From Candidatus Methanoperedentaceae archaeon HGW-Methanoperedenaceae-1 (lineage in GTDB: Archaea > Halobacteriota > Methanosarcinia > Methanosarcinales > Methanoperedenaceae), in NCBI GenBank assembly GCA_002839545.1, contig PGYG01000011.1:1-34594 (forward strand): 34,594 nucleotides of DNA, given 5' to 3'. This document shows positions 17,517 through 26,109 of the stretch, in pieces. The first letter of the stretch is position 1; each line of letters begins with the position of its first letter. Position numbers and translations under genes: made by a program. The notes below the pieces were generated by a model, which saw only the letters and a program-made list of their open reading frames with translations, was not told the origin of the DNA and ran no database searches.

Positions 17517-18242
17517 TTACCTGCTTTCAACAGCCGCTCCCGCATAATACCTGCAATTTATCCCTGAACACTGCTTGTTCCTGTGGCTGTGTTCGCATTT
17601 CAGTTTCGAGACAGGTATCTGTTCAAGTTCCACGCCGAGCACTTCCCTGAAATACTGCACTGCCGCATCGATTGCGGCAAAAGTACTCCGTTTGCAGCAC
17701 CGCATCCCGCTGTTGCCTGATATTGCCGAAAGCGCGCGGGATGTCATCATGTTAGCCACCCTCCTTTCATGGTCTGTCAGCGGTGTGGCTCCAAGTATTA
17801 TGCTCATTGCTATTCCGGTAGCAATGGCAGCCGCATCCGCGCCATACAAACCGCAGTAACCGCCGGGCACTGTACTTCCGCGCCTGATGGCTTCAATAGT
17901 CTTTTCATCCGACAATTTGCCTGTGGCATTCCTGTATGCTGTTACCAGGATGCCTGCAATCATGGCATGGTGCTCAGGACCGTGCATGGGCATGGTCGGG
18001 TGTTTCATAATGGTTTTTGCCATTTCCATGGGATTCTTCGAATCCGAATTCAGGCAAAACTGTGTGATAATCTTAATCGAATCGCTTGCATGGCACTCGT
18101 TGCATACATAATGCCCTTCAGGACAGTGGATGTTTGCGGTTTCTTCCTTCCCGCAATAGGTGCATGTTACAGGAACTGCCGTTGTTAAGTATTCAAGCTC
18201 TTTCCCGCATATCATGCAGTTCTCGGTCTTTTTATCTGGCAT
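17517..18242 (-). CDS. DUF5714-type cysteine-rich protein
   Basis: A 241-residue protein resembling the DUF5714 family of methanogens and relatives; the function is not established. The N-terminus carries zinc-ribbon-like cysteine pairs (CMICGKEL, CTYCGKEE, CPEGHYVCNECH), and the C-terminus adds CCKRSTF and CEHSHRNKQCSGINCRYYAG. In between is a helical glycine-rich core (PGGYCGLYGADAAAIATGIAMS). The open frame extends upstream to 18452, but MPDKKTENCMICG at 18242 is the natural start: it clears the divergent toxin-antitoxin promoter, and a TATA-like element lies about 20 bp upstream. purP starts 76 nt downstream on the same strand. Confidence 0.75.
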   Translation of the reverse strand: MPDKKTENCMICGKELEYLTTAVPVTCTYCGKEETANIHCPEGHYVCNECHASDSIKIITQFCLNSDSKNPMEMAKTIMKHPTMPMHGPEHHAMIAGILVTAYRNATGKLSDEKTIEAIRRGSTVPGGYCGLYGADAAAIATGIAMSIILGATPLTDHERRVANMMTSRALSAISGNSGMRCCKRSTFAAIDAAVQYFREVLGVELEQIPVSKLKCEHSHRNKQCSGINCRYYAGAAVESR

Positions 18243-18329
18243 ATTCACATTCTTTGCTATAATAGTACTTAAGATTCGCCAGGTGTTGTGATGATGTGTA
18301 TGCCTTATTGCACTAACAAAAACTATATT

Positions 18330-18346
18330 TGTATGCAATGCATACA
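18330..18346. promoter_or_regulatory. 17-bp palindromic operator of the toxin-antitoxin operon
   Basis: TGTATGCA-A-TGCATACA is a perfect 8-bp inverted repeat with one central base, ending 8 bp before the antitoxin ATG and directly after an AT-rich TATA candidate (ACTATATT, 18323-18330). A ribbon-helix-helix antitoxin bound here would block initiation, the usual autoregulation of such operons. Confidence 0.65.
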
Positions 18347-18354
18347 TAATATAC

Positions 18355-18660
18355 ATGACAGAAGTAAGCATATCGGCAAGGCTTCCGGATGATGTATTCA
18401 GGGAACTTGAGGTTTTTATGAGGGAAGAGTCTCTTGAAAAATCCGCTTCCATCAGGAAACTGCTTGCAGAAGGGTTACATCACTGGAAAGAACAGCGCGC
18501 GCTGAAATCCCTTGAAGAAGGAAAAGTGAGTTTCTTAAAGGCTGCGGAAATGGCAGGGCTTTCGGTATGGGATTTTTCAGACCTTGTACGTGATAAGGGA
18601 ATTGTCTGGGTAAAGTCAGGGAAATTCATTCGCTCAGATATTGAAAAGGCATTGCAATGA
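18355..18660 (+). CDS. UPF0175-family antitoxin with ribbon-helix-helix N-terminus
   Basis: A 101-residue protein. Residues 3-42 (EVSISARLPDDVFRELEVFM, then SLEKSASIRKLLAEGL) form a ribbon-helix-helix DNA-binding fold. The rest (ALKSLEEGKVSFLKAAEMAG, then LSVWDFSDLVRDKGI) is the UPF0175 helix-turn-helix-like module. UPF0175 proteins occur next to PIN-domain nucleases in archaea and cyanobacteria and are treated as antitoxins. Its stop overlaps the toxin start by 4 bp. The mRNA is probably leaderless. The assignment rests on domain pattern and pairing. Confidence 0.85.
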   Translation: MTEVSISARLPDDVFRELEVFMREESLEKSASIRKLLAEGLHHWKEQRALKSLEEGKVSFLKAAEMAGLSVWDFSDLVRDKGIVWVKSGKFIRSDIEKALQ

Positions 18661-19163
18661 AGCCTTTTGTTTTTGATGCTACACCACTGATTTATATCGG
18701 GAAAGTTAACCTTCTTGAGACTGTAATGCTTTTTCCGGAGGGGAAATATATACCAAAATCAGTTTACAGGGAGGTTGTAGAGGAGGGGAAAAAGAGAGGG
18801 AAACCAGAGGCTTTCCTGATAGAAAAGCTGGTTAAAAACGATGCGCTCAAACTAAGAAACCCTGCTGATATGCGATACTTGGACAGCCTGAGGGAAAACC
18901 CTAAAATCCATGCGGGAGATGCTGATGTACTTGCGCTGGCGCAAGAATTAAACGGTATTGCGCTGATGGACGATGAAGAAGCAAGGGGCATGGCTGAAAT
19001 TGAAGGAATTGAACATCACGGTACCGTTTACCTGCTTCTCAGGATGAAGAAAATGGAACTAATTTCAAAAGATGAAACCATAGCTGCCCTTAATGAGATG
19101 ATTCGTATGGGATGGCGATGTTCTACTGAATTGTATGCTGAGATATTAATAGCGTTAAAGTGA
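18657..19163 (+). CDS. PIN-domain toxin, DUF3368-like
   Basis: A 168-residue PIN-fold ribonuclease, likely the toxin of the pair. Acidic metal-binding residues are placed as in the family: Asp7 in FVFDATPLIYIGKVNLL, a glutamate in VYREVVEEGKKRG, the pair in HAGDADVLALAQEL, and the terminal acids in IALMDDEEARGMAE. The partner antitoxin lies immediately upstream with a 4-bp overlap, so they are translated together. Toxins of this class cleave RNA, often tRNA, but the target here is unknown. It ends 17 bp before convergent pdxS. Confidence 0.87.
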   Translation: MKPFVFDATPLIYIGKVNLLETVMLFPEGKYIPKSVYREVVEEGKKRGKPEAFLIEKLVKNDALKLRNPADMRYLDSLRENPKIHAGDADVLALAQELNGIALMDDEEARGMAEIEGIEHHGTVYLLLRMKKMELISKDETIAALNEMIRMGWRCSTELYAEILIALK

Positions 19164-19180
19164 AGGGGATATGAATGTCC

Positions 19181-20077
19181 CTACCACCCGCGCTTTTGCA
19201 GAACCTCGTTATCGCCAAGAGTCCTGACATCAATACCTTTCATAGCTTCACCGAGCCCTTTTGAAATCTCGGCAAGCTTTGCAGCATCATCGTAATTATT
19301 TACGGCTTCAACGATTGCGTTTGCCATTCTCTCAGGATTATCCGACTTGAAAATACCTGACCCGACAAAAATACCGTCAACACCCATACGCATCATAAGG
19401 GCTGCATCAGCAGGAGTTGCAATACCGCCAGCCGCAAAATTCACAACAGGAAGCCTCTGGAGTTGTGCTGTTTCCTTAACAAGCTCAATCGGCGCTTCAA
19501 TCTGTCGCGCAAATGCTATGAGTTCCTCTGAGGACTTGCCTTTAATTTCCCTTACTGCACCCATAATCTGGTGCATGTGCCTGACAGCCTCTTTCACATC
19601 CCCTGTTCCGGCTTCGCCTTTAGTACGTATCATAGCAGCGCCTTCGTTAATCCGCCTGAGGGCTTCGCCAAGGTCGCGTGCGCCGCATACAAAAGGAATG
19701 GTAAATTTCGTCTTGTCGATATGGTACTTTTCATCTGCCGGTGTCAGGACTTCTGACTCATCAACCATGTCAACGCCAAGCGCCTGGAGGATGTCAGCCT
19801 CAACAAAATGACCAATCCTTGCTTTTGCCATAACAGGTATAGTCACAGAATCAATAATCGCAGAAATAATTGCCGGGTCTGCCATTCGTGCCACCCCGCC
19901 TGCTTTCCTTATATCCGCAGGAACCATGTGTAGTGCCATTACTGCCACTGCACCTGCATTTTCCGCTATACGCGCCTCTTCCGGCGTGGTAACATCCATA
20001 ATCACACCGCCTTTTTGCATCTTCGCAAAACCGCGCTTTAACAGTTCAGTACCGTGTCTTAATTTTTCAAGCTGCAT
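19181..20077 (-). CDS. pdxS: Pyridoxal 5'-phosphate synthase subunit PdxS
   Basis: PdxS (PDX1) condenses ribose 5-phosphate, glyceraldehyde 3-phosphate and ammonia to PLP, working with the glutaminase PdxT. The 298-residue protein starts [20 protein letters not shown], with Asp28 in [13 protein letters not shown] and the Schiff-base lysine Lys85 in [11 protein letters not shown]. Later blocks are [28 protein letters not shown] and [18 protein letters not shown]. The frame stays open to 20188 but the conserved start is at 20077. pdxT is not next to it in this window. The product would serve the two PLP-dependent aminotransferases encoded further right. Confidence 0.97.
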   Translation of the reverse strand: MQLEKLRHGTELLKRGFAKMQKGGVIMDVTTPEEARIAENAGAVAVMALHMVPADIRKAGGVARMADPAIISAIIDSVTIPVMAKARIGHFVEADILQALGVDMVDESEVLTPADEKYHIDKTKFTIPFVCGARDLGEALRRINEGAAMIRTKGEAGTGDVKEAVRHMHQIMGAVREIKGKSSEELIAFARQIEAPIELVKETAQLQRLPVVNFAAGGIATPADAALMMRMGVDGIFVGSGIFKSDNPERMANAIVEAVNNYDDAAKLAEISKGLGEAMKGIDVRTLGDNEVLQKRGW

Positions 20078-20141
20078 AATTTTCTCTTCATGATAATATA
20101 GGATATTATACTTTGTCTTTATGCCATTTATGTTATCCTTA

Positions 20142-20852
20142 TTAAATACCCAGCACAGCCTCGATAAAGGGAACAATTGCAGCACCAAGAATTACACTAA
20201 CGACAACAAGCCAGTCAACCCTCTCGTGTGCATGGGGTAAAAGGTCACTGGCTCCGATATAAATAAACGTGCCTGTCGTAAAGGCAAGTATATCCCCGAA
20301 ATATTCCTGCGGGAATAAACCTGCAATAAGGGCGCCTGCAACCGTAAGGAAAGACGTGACAAATAACATGATAAGGGTGCTTTTCCTGTTAAACTCGGAA
20401 CGCTTAAGTATTACAGTTGTTGAAAAACCAACCGGAAGCTCATGTACTGCCACTGCAAACGCAATGATTAGACCAAGAGCAGGCTCTGTGATGTATCCGA
20501 CTGCAATGGCAATCCCGTCAAGGACACTTTCAAGTCCCAGTCCTATCATGCCAACCCAGCCTGATGTGTGGACATCACATTCCGTTTCCTTACATGCGTG
20601 TATCATCACGCTTTTTTCAAGGAGGTAAAGCGAGAAAAAACCAAGTGCGAGCGGGTTGACAATATCGATACTTGAAACCATGAGCGCCTGGGGCAGCATC
20701 TCGAAAACAGCAGTTGAAATCAATACGCCTGCTGCAAAACCGACGAGGTAATTCGTCCTGATGTGCTTCAGCCTTGAGTATATCGGCAGTAAACCGCCTA
20801 TTACGGAAGCAATACTTGCAATAAAAGCGTACAGAATATATGTCGGCACCAT
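20142..20852 (-). CDS. ZIP-family metal transporter
   Basis: A 236-residue membrane protein of the ZIP family, which imports zinc, iron or manganese. About seven to eight hydrophobic helices are visible. The first contains [19 protein letters not shown], a typical ZIP helix. The metal-site helices read [15 protein letters not shown] (Glu108, Asp112) and [11 protein letters not shown] (His137, Glu138). The first commonly begins with His, here Glu108, and the second commonly reads HEIPEG, here with Val for the later Glu, so metal preference may differ. A His/Cys-bearing loop ([16 protein letters not shown], 83-98) separates two helices. The ATG lies about 24 bp after a TATA box inside an inverted repeat. 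Confidence 0.92.
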   Translation of the reverse strand: MVPTYILYAFIASIASVIGGLLPIYSRLKHIRTNYLVGFAAGVLISTAVFEMLPQALMVSSIDIVNPLALGFFSLYLLEKSVMIHACKETECDVHTSGWVGMIGLGLESVLDGIAIAVGYITEPALGLIIAFAVAVHELPVGFSTTVILKRSEFNRKSTLIMLFVTSFLTVAGALIAGLFPQEYFGDILAFTTGTFIYIGASDLLPHAHERVDWLVVVSVILGAAIVPFIEAVLGI

Positions 20853-20863
20853 AACATTCTAAA

Positions 20864-20886
20864 CATGCTTGATTTATTTAAGCATG
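20864..20886 (-). promoter_or_regulatory. TATA box enclosed by an inverted repeat, ZIP gene promoter
   Basis: 7-bp arms CATGCTT and AAGCATG flank 9 nt; on the minus strand the arms and spacer enclose TTAAATAAAT, the TATA box, centred about 24 bp before the ZIP ATG. A regulator bound to the repeat would compete with TBP, as expected of a metal-responsive repressor. The identity of the regulator is unknown. Confidence 0.55.
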
Positions 20887-21063
20887 ATGTTTTTCAATGT
20901 ATAGGAAATTATAAACGCATTTCGAACTCATGACCTGTAATTTTCTTTGATTGAACGCAGATAAATACAGATACATTTCTGCCAGTTGGTTTTATGCGAG
21001 AAAAAATAAATGGGCTTTATTTCCCATTATCTTTTCCCATAACAAGCAATTTCATATTGTAAT

Positions 21064-21088
21064 ATTTGCGTGCAATTTGCGTGCAATT
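21064..21088. repeat. Tandem 11-bp direct repeat downstream of the Fic gene
   Basis: ATTTGCGTGCA occurs twice in succession in the 235-bp gap between the ZIP start and the Fic stop. The rest of that gap holds no convincing gene; a fragment resembling AACGCAGATAAATACAGAT at about 20955 looks like a degenerate dispersed repeat. Confidence 0.4.
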
Positions 21089-21091
21089 CAT

Positions 21092-22134
21092 CCCACCTGC
21101 AATATCCTGTACTTTATCGCTCTTCCCACGCCTGTCCTTTCAATAAATCCAAGTTTTTCCATAACCTCAAGGTCATAATTTGATGTCCTGATAGATACAT
21201 CATTCAGTTTGACATATTCAGCACGGGTAATACCCGGATTCCCCGTGAGATAGACCAGCGCCTTTTTCTGCCTGTCATTGAGTCCTGCCTTAACAGCATT
21301 CTCGAGAATTATCTCCTTTTTGATAACTTCCTCGCCTTTAATCCTGACTTCAAGCATCTGGTTCTTCAAACCCCCCACAAAATACTCAAGCCATCCAGTC
21401 ATATCCAGACCAGATTCCCGCACTTTCTGGATCGCATTATAATACTCCCGCCTGTTCTTATCATAGAATTCAGACAGGGAAAAAAGTCTCTTAAAATCAT
21501 AGCCGTTCTGGTAAAGAATAAGAGTGCAAAGAACCCGCGCGGTTCTGCCGTTACCATCTAAAAACGGATGGATGTCAACAAACCTGTGCTGGGCAACACC
21601 CGCCATCAGGATAGCTGAAATATCTTTTTTCTCATTCAGCCATTCAACGAATTCTTTCATAAGCTCCCGGACTTCATCCGGGGAAGGCGGTTTGTAGATT
21701 ATTTCCCCTGTAAGGGAATTAGCCACATAATTCTGCACCTTTCTGTAGCTTCCGGGTTCAAGGGAACCGTCCCTCACATCTGTAACCAGTATCCTGTGTA
21801 TGTCCTTGATAATCTCCTCTGTGATACCGGATTTTCTATCCAAGTATTCAGAAACAAAATCCATTGCGTCTTTATAATTCAAAAGCTCCTGCCTGTCATC
21901 AGGTCTTACTCCTTCCACAGTTTTTCCGGCAAGGATATTCTGCGCCTCGGAAAGTGTAAGCTCTGTCCCTTCAATATGTGTGGAATGATGTGCTTCAAGG
22001 ATGAGAGCTGCGCTTTGCATCTCGTTAATCCAGTCTCCCTTCAACTGCGCAGCATCAAGGAATCCTCTTGCTCTTTCTATCTCAAGCAGATAATTATTGA
22101 TCTTGTTAGTGATTATGAATTTTGGTCGATACAT
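21092..22134 (-). CDS. Fic-domain protein adenylyltransferase with C-terminal winged helix
   Basis: Fic enzymes transfer AMP from ATP to protein hydroxyls. The catalytic motif is complete, HPFLDGNGRTAR (189-200, numbered from 22134). A class II autoinhibitory motif precedes it in the N-terminal helix, STHIEG (Ser51, Glu55, Gly56), whose glutamate would block the ATP phosphate site. The C-terminal 70 residues (LNDRQKKALVYLTGNPGITR and RTSNYDLEVMEKLGFIERTG) are a winged helix. The coding sequence including its stop reaches about 21088. The start at 22134 gives the family opening MYRPKFIIT; the ATG at 22176, 4 nt after the cofC stop, would add 14 residues. Co-transcription with cofC is likely. 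Confidence 0.9.
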
Positions 22135-22180
22135 GTTTAGAACTCGCCATCCCCAATACTTCCATAAGGTTTGCATTCAT

Positions 22181-22822
22181 TTATTCATCCCTCTTCACCC
22201 CGACCCTGCCTTTCGTATCAGATATACCAAAACCCAGGCTTTTGAGGCAGCGTGCGGCACGACCCCTGCCATGAATAAGTACTTCCACAAGGTCGTCCGC
22301 CTCGTCGATATCAGTACTCAGGTTAAATGAATCAAATACCTCGCAAACAAGACCGTTGCCTTTTGCTATATCACAGTGTTTCAGGAAACTTGCACCGTAA
22401 TAATCCACGCGGAAACTTGAAGGATTCCTGATGAAAATGGCATTTGTGCCGCCAAACCTGCCGGGAACTATCACTACATCGGATTGTGAGGCTGTAATAT
22501 CCTTTATGTTGTTTACAGAGACAAGCGGGATATCTGCCATTATGATTAAGACTGGCTCGTTAATGGAATGTGACGACATTTTCATGAGGTATTCATTAAG
22601 GGCTTCGTTCAGTCCTTTTTCTGCCAGGACGATGTTAACGTTCTCGATGTCAATGAGTGAGGTTGTAAGTATATCAACCACGCTAAAGCATTCCGAGCTT
22701 ACAAGCGTGCCAGCTACGTCCCTGAGCATGGATAGCGCAAATTCCCCGCGTTCTTTTTCTGATAGCAGGGAAGATAGTCTTGATTTTGCGTTGCTTTTCT
22801 TGAATGGAATGACTGCCCTCAT
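22181..22822 (-). CDS. cofC: 2-phospho-L-lactate guanylyltransferase CofC
   Basis: CofC activates 2-phospho-L-lactate (or phosphoenolpyruvate) with GTP in coenzyme F420 synthesis, a marker of methanogenic and related archaea. The 213-residue protein opens MRAVIPFKKSNAKSRLSSLLS, the nucleotide-binding start of the family, and contains VLIIMADIPLVSV (metal-binding aspartate), VVIVPGRFGGTNAIFI and NLSTDIDEADDLVEV near the end. The frame is open to 22903, but the TATA box at 22841-22850 puts the transcript start at about 22822, so the ATG there is chosen and the mRNA is leaderless. A Fic gene follows after 4-46 nt depending on its start. Confidence 0.93.
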   Translation of the reverse strand: MRAVIPFKKSNAKSRLSSLLSEKERGEFALSMLRDVAGTLVSSECFSVVDILTTSLIDIENVNIVLAEKGLNEALNEYLMKMSSHSINEPVLIIMADIPLVSVNNIKDITASQSDVVIVPGRFGGTNAIFIRNPSSFRVDYYGASFLKHCDIAKGNGLVCEVFDSFNLSTDIDEADDLVEVLIHGRGRAARCLKSLGFGISDTKGRVGVKRDE

Positions 22823-22840
22823 CGCACCTGAAAACATGGT

Positions 22841-22850
22841 ATATAAATAA
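22841..22850 (-). promoter_or_regulatory. TATA box of the cofC-fic operon
   Basis: TTATTTATAT (minus strand) is centred 23 bp before the cofC ATG at 22822, which supports both the start choice and a leaderless transcript. Confidence 0.5.
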
Positions 22851-22899
22851 AAAGGTTTGGAAAGAAAAAGGAAAAAAAAGGGTTTAATTTGCCGACCTC

Positions 22900-25413
22900 T
22901 CAAAGTCCTTTAATTATTTTATTGATATATGCCTGTATCACATTCCTTTTCATGAAGGAAGCCGTCCCTATTACAGAGCCCCCCATCAATAAAAGCCACA
23001 TTTGTAATCTGCTTTCTGTCTTCTCACCGGTTGTTTTTGATGATGCATTTTCTGTTACCGTAGTTGTGTTTTTTTCGCGTTCCGGGATTATGGGTGTTGG
23101 CGTGACTGTAGATGAAGAATCTTCATTACTGCCCTTACCATTGTCACCAGAAGGTACATCGCCACCGCCTGAGTTTGTTCCTGATGATTCAGCATCGGTT
23201 TTTGATGTCAGGTTAACCCAGGTTGAGTTAATGTTCCCTGAAATATCAACCGTTAGTATGCTAATTGTATACTGGGTATTGGCAGATAATCCTGATACAA
23301 GGGAATGATTTATAGGCGATGTTACATTTTCCCTGAAAATACCGTTTATATAAATCATCGTCTTTATGAAATCAGTATTAATCGGGTTTATCCACGTCCA
23401 GTTAATGCTTGTACTGGAAGTGGTAGAAACCTGTAAGTCATTTATACTGTCAGGCGGGGTTACATCTGGCATTAAAGGTAAATAATCCCCTCCATTTTCA
23501 ATATGGTTGGAAGAATTAAAAGGCAGCAAGGTATCTCCCAGACCATCAAGATCCGTGTCGTTGCCTGAATAATCCGACCAGTAGTTACCTCCAAGCCACA
23601 AGTTATCGAGAATATTCAAACCTGCGGTTTTTGTAATGTTCCATGTGTTATTCCCGTCATCAATAGCATTTGTGGGGTTGTTAAAATAGTTGTTATAGAT
23701 AGTATTGTTATCAGAAGAAGCTATCTGGATTCCAACTTGGTTGTTATTAATAGTGCTACTGTTTAATGTATTATTGCTGGAATTGTACAGAAGGCTGACA
23801 CCATAGGAATTATTTTCAGCAGTAACGTTGAGTATAGATGAATTGCTTGTATTCCAGAAAAATACCCCTGCACCGTTATTTTCAAGAGTTACGTCCCGTA
23901 CGGTCACATTTATGCAGTTAATACAGTACAAAGTTCCTATGCTGGCTGGAGGGGCATAAATTGTATCCGTGTTATTTTTTAGATAGTATATGGGTTTGCC
24001 GTCTACTTTATTACTTGTATCAATGCTATGGTTAAACTGGGGATATGCCCCACCATAAACATCGAAATTGTAGTTGTTAGCAGTCATATTATTATCATAA
24101 AACGTGTTGTTGCTGGAATAATAAACAAATATGCCATAAAAGTTGTTAGAACTTGCATGATTGCTGTACAGCTTGTTATTGTTTGATTCTCGAAGATAAA
24201 AACCGTTATAGTTGTTCTGTTCTGCCGAATTGTTGGCAAGTGTATTATTGAAAGATGAATCAAGGCTGAAACCATCATTATTCAAATTTGCAGTATTATT
24301 GTTAAAAATATTATTGCTTGAAGAATCAATATTTACCCCATAAAGAATATTCAAGCTTGCTGTATTGTTGCTGAAAGTGTTATTAAACGATAAACCTAAA
24401 CTGAACCCAACATAATTGTTTGAGTTTGCAACATTACTGGTTACTATTGTATAATTGGAATATACTAAACTAATCCCAAAATCATTATTTGATGCCTCAT
24501 TTCCTGACATGTTATTGTTATCAGAGTAATAAAGTTCGATGCCATGACTATTCGAGTTTGCAACATTACTATTAAATGTATTATTATTGGAATATTCAAG
24601 AAAGATACCATTAGTATTATTGTTTGCAATATTGTAAGTTAGTGTGTTGTTCTCAGAAGACGTAATAAAGATACCCTTAGTGTTATTGTTCGCAGTATTG
24701 TTGCTTATTGTATTATTATTAGAAATATACAAATAAATCCCTTTATTCGTATTATTGTTTAAAATGTTGTAACTTATTATGTTATTTTCAGAATTATCTA
24801 CAAAGATACCATTAGTGTTATTGTTTGCAGTATTACTATTTACTATATTATTATTGCTGAAATCCTCCAGATAGATGCCGCCAATACTATTATTTGAAAC
24901 ATTATTTCCTATTATTGTATTATTAGAATTCAAAACAAAGATTCCTGCGTTTGAATCCGAAACCGTGTTGTTCCTGATTGTATTGTTGCTTGAACGTACA
25001 TTAATACCTAAAAATGTCCCACCGATAGTTATAAAATCCTGGACTGTGCTCCCATTCGCATCTATCACAATGGCTTCATCAAAACTTGAATTTACAACCG
25101 GATAGCCACCACCAGTATCATTACCCTGGAGAACAAGTGATTTGTTAACTATGACATTTTCATAATATGTACCGCTATTAACCAGTATCGTATCCCCTGC
25201 GCTTGAATTATCTATTGCATACTGGATAATTGTGTAATCAGCACCACCGCTATCATCCACGGTTATTATTGCCGCGCTTGCAACAGTCATACCACTCATC
25301 AGTACTATCGTTACAGCAATCGCAAATATGAACTGCCTTAGACTAAAAATGCACCATCCTTTAATGGACTGGGTTTTTTCATTTCTTATAACTTCAAGTA
25401 AGTATTCTAAAAT
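22900..25413 (-). CDS. NosD-like right-handed beta-helix surface protein with FN3 domain and C-terminal anchor
   Basis: A long cell-surface protein. The first domain (ITVDDSGGADYTIIQYAID) is followed by some twenty Asn-rich parallel beta-helix repeats of about 22-24 residues (NNTISNNTANNNTKGIFI type), ending in the NosD-like GGNYWSDYSGNDTDLDGLGD. A fibronectin type III domain (DSINDLQVSTTSSTSINWTW), a Ser/Thr/Gly stalk and a C-terminal hydrophobic helix with basic tail (LQMWLLLMGGSVIGTASFMK) follow. The first ATG (25299) would omit the signal peptide. The frame continues upstream through RQFIFAIAVTIVLMSGMTVA with no ATG, GTG or TTG; the listed end is an ATT preceded by AAGGAGGGAG. A one-base change in an A6 run could instead give an ATG at 25382. 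N-glycosylation sites are abundant. The ligand is unknown. Confidence 0.8.
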   Translation of the reverse strand: MLEYLLEVIRNEKTQSIKGWCIFSLRQFIFAIAVTIVLMSGMTVASAAIITVDDSGGADYTIIQYAIDNSSAGDTILVNSGTYYENVIVNKSLVLQGNDTGGGYPVVNSSFDEAIVIDANGSTVQDFITIGGTFLGINVRSSNNTIRNNTVSDSNAGIFVLNSNNTIIGNNVSNNSIGGIYLEDFSNNNIVNSNTANNNTNGIFVDNSENNIISYNILNNNTNKGIYLYISNNNTISNNTANNNTKGIFITSSENNTLTYNIANNNTNGIFLEYSNNNTFNSNVANSNSHGIELYYSDNNNMSGNEASNNDFGISLVYSNYTIVTSNVANSNNYVGFSLGLSFNNTFSNNTASLNILYGVNIDSSSNNIFNNNTANLNNDGFSLDSSFNNTLANNSAEQNNYNGFYLRESNNNKLYSNHASSNNFYGIFVYYSSNNTFYDNNMTANNYNFDVYGGAYPQFNHSIDTSNKVDGKPIYYLKNNTDTIYAPPASIGTLYCINCINVTVRDVTLENNGAGVFFWNTSNSSILNVTAENNSYGVSLLYNSSNNTLNSSTINNNQVGIQIASSDNNTIYNNYFNNPTNAIDDGNNTWNITKTAGLNILDNLWLGGNYWSDYSGNDTDLDGLGDTLLPFNSSNHIENGGDYLPLMPDVTPPDSINDLQVSTTSSTSINWTWINPINTDFIKTMIYINGIFRENVTSPINHSLVSGLSANTQYTISILTVDISGNINSTWVNLTSKTDAESSGTNSGGGDVPSGDNGKGSNEDSSSTVTPTPIIPEREKNTTTVTENASSKTTGEKTESRLQMWLLLMGGSVIGTASFMKRNVIQAYINKIIKGL

Positions 25414-25656
25414 ATGACTCCCTCCTTATTGAATCATATTAAAATATTTTTTAGATTAATACCCTATTTTAAACAAGTATATCTTATTAAAAATTATTTT
25501 ATATATAGATTTGCCTTTGAATTTTTTACACTGTGTTGTAATTATTGCTAAGATACAAGCGAGTGATTACTTGATGACTGATAGCGTCGAAAACAAAACC
25601 TGAAATAACACAAAGCCTATTATACCACAAAAGCATAAAAACGGCGAGGCATGACA

Positions 25657-26097
25657 ATGAAAGAAATACTCGAGATAATTGAGGGCAACCCGAAGATAGA
25701 GCCAGTCGCCTCAAAAATCAAAGAGATGGAAAAGGCAGGCATAATCCGGAAATATAAAACAGTAATCGACTGGGAAAAGGCAGGTGAGGAATATGTTTAT
25801 GCCATTATCGAAGTCAAGGTTGCCCTGCGCTCAAGAACAGGATACGATGCCATTGCAGAGCGTCTCGCAAGGTTCGATGAAGTCAGGTCTGTCCACCTCA
25901 TTTCAGGCGACCATGATTTATCGCTGACAGTACGCGGAAGCTCCATGAAAGAAGTAGCTTTTTTCGTAGCTGAAAAAATTGCAACCCTTGAACAGGTGCA
26001 GGGAACAGTGACCCATTTCGTATTACGTACTTTTAAAGAAGACGGGGACATACTGTTCGAGAAAGAACACTCAGAACGCCTTCTTGTATCTCCTTAG
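25657..26097 (+). CDS. Lrp/AsnC-family regulator with shortened helix-turn-helix
   Basis: A 146-residue member of the Lrp/AsnC family, feast/famine regulators that bind amino acids. The C-terminal RAM ligand domain is complete (EYVYAIIEVKVALRSRTGYD, then VRSVHLISGDHDLSLTVRG). The N-terminal DNA-binding part is short: EILEIIEGNPKIEP runs straight into VASKIKEMEKAGIIRKYKTV, apparently missing about ten residues around the second helix of the usual motif. The start at 25657 is chosen because GAGG lies 7 nt upstream; the ATG at 25651 is only one base after GAGG. An aminotransferase gene begins 12 nt after the stop, so it may control or sense the product of that enzyme. Confidence 0.87.
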   Translation: MKEILEIIEGNPKIEPVASKIKEMEKAGIIRKYKTVIDWEKAGEEYVYAIIEVKVALRSRTGYDAIAERLARFDEVRSVHLISGDHDLSLTVRGSSMKEVAFFVAEKIATLEQVQGTVTHFVLRTFKEDGDILFEKEHSERLLVSP

Positions 26098-26109
26098 AGT
26101 CGTGGTTAT

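Noticed and set aside
18243-18452. N-terminal extension of the DUF5714 protein
   Set aside because: The extra 70 residues would run through the toxin-antitoxin operator and start region, have atypical composition and lie upstream of a good start and TATA element.
20950-20975. Fragment resembling a dispersed AACGCAGATAAA repeat
   Set aside because: Only one degenerate copy is visible, so it cannot be called a repeat element from this window.
23500-25000. Possible tandem repeat or CRISPR-like array
   Set aside because: The periodicity comes from Asn-rich beta-helix repeats in the coding sequence; unit sequences vary and there are no constant repeats with unique spacers.
22900-25299. NosD copper-insertion protein of nitrous oxide reductase
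   Set aside because: Only the beta-helix type is shared; the FN3 domain, stalk and C-terminal anchor and the absence of nos genes indicate a surface protein.
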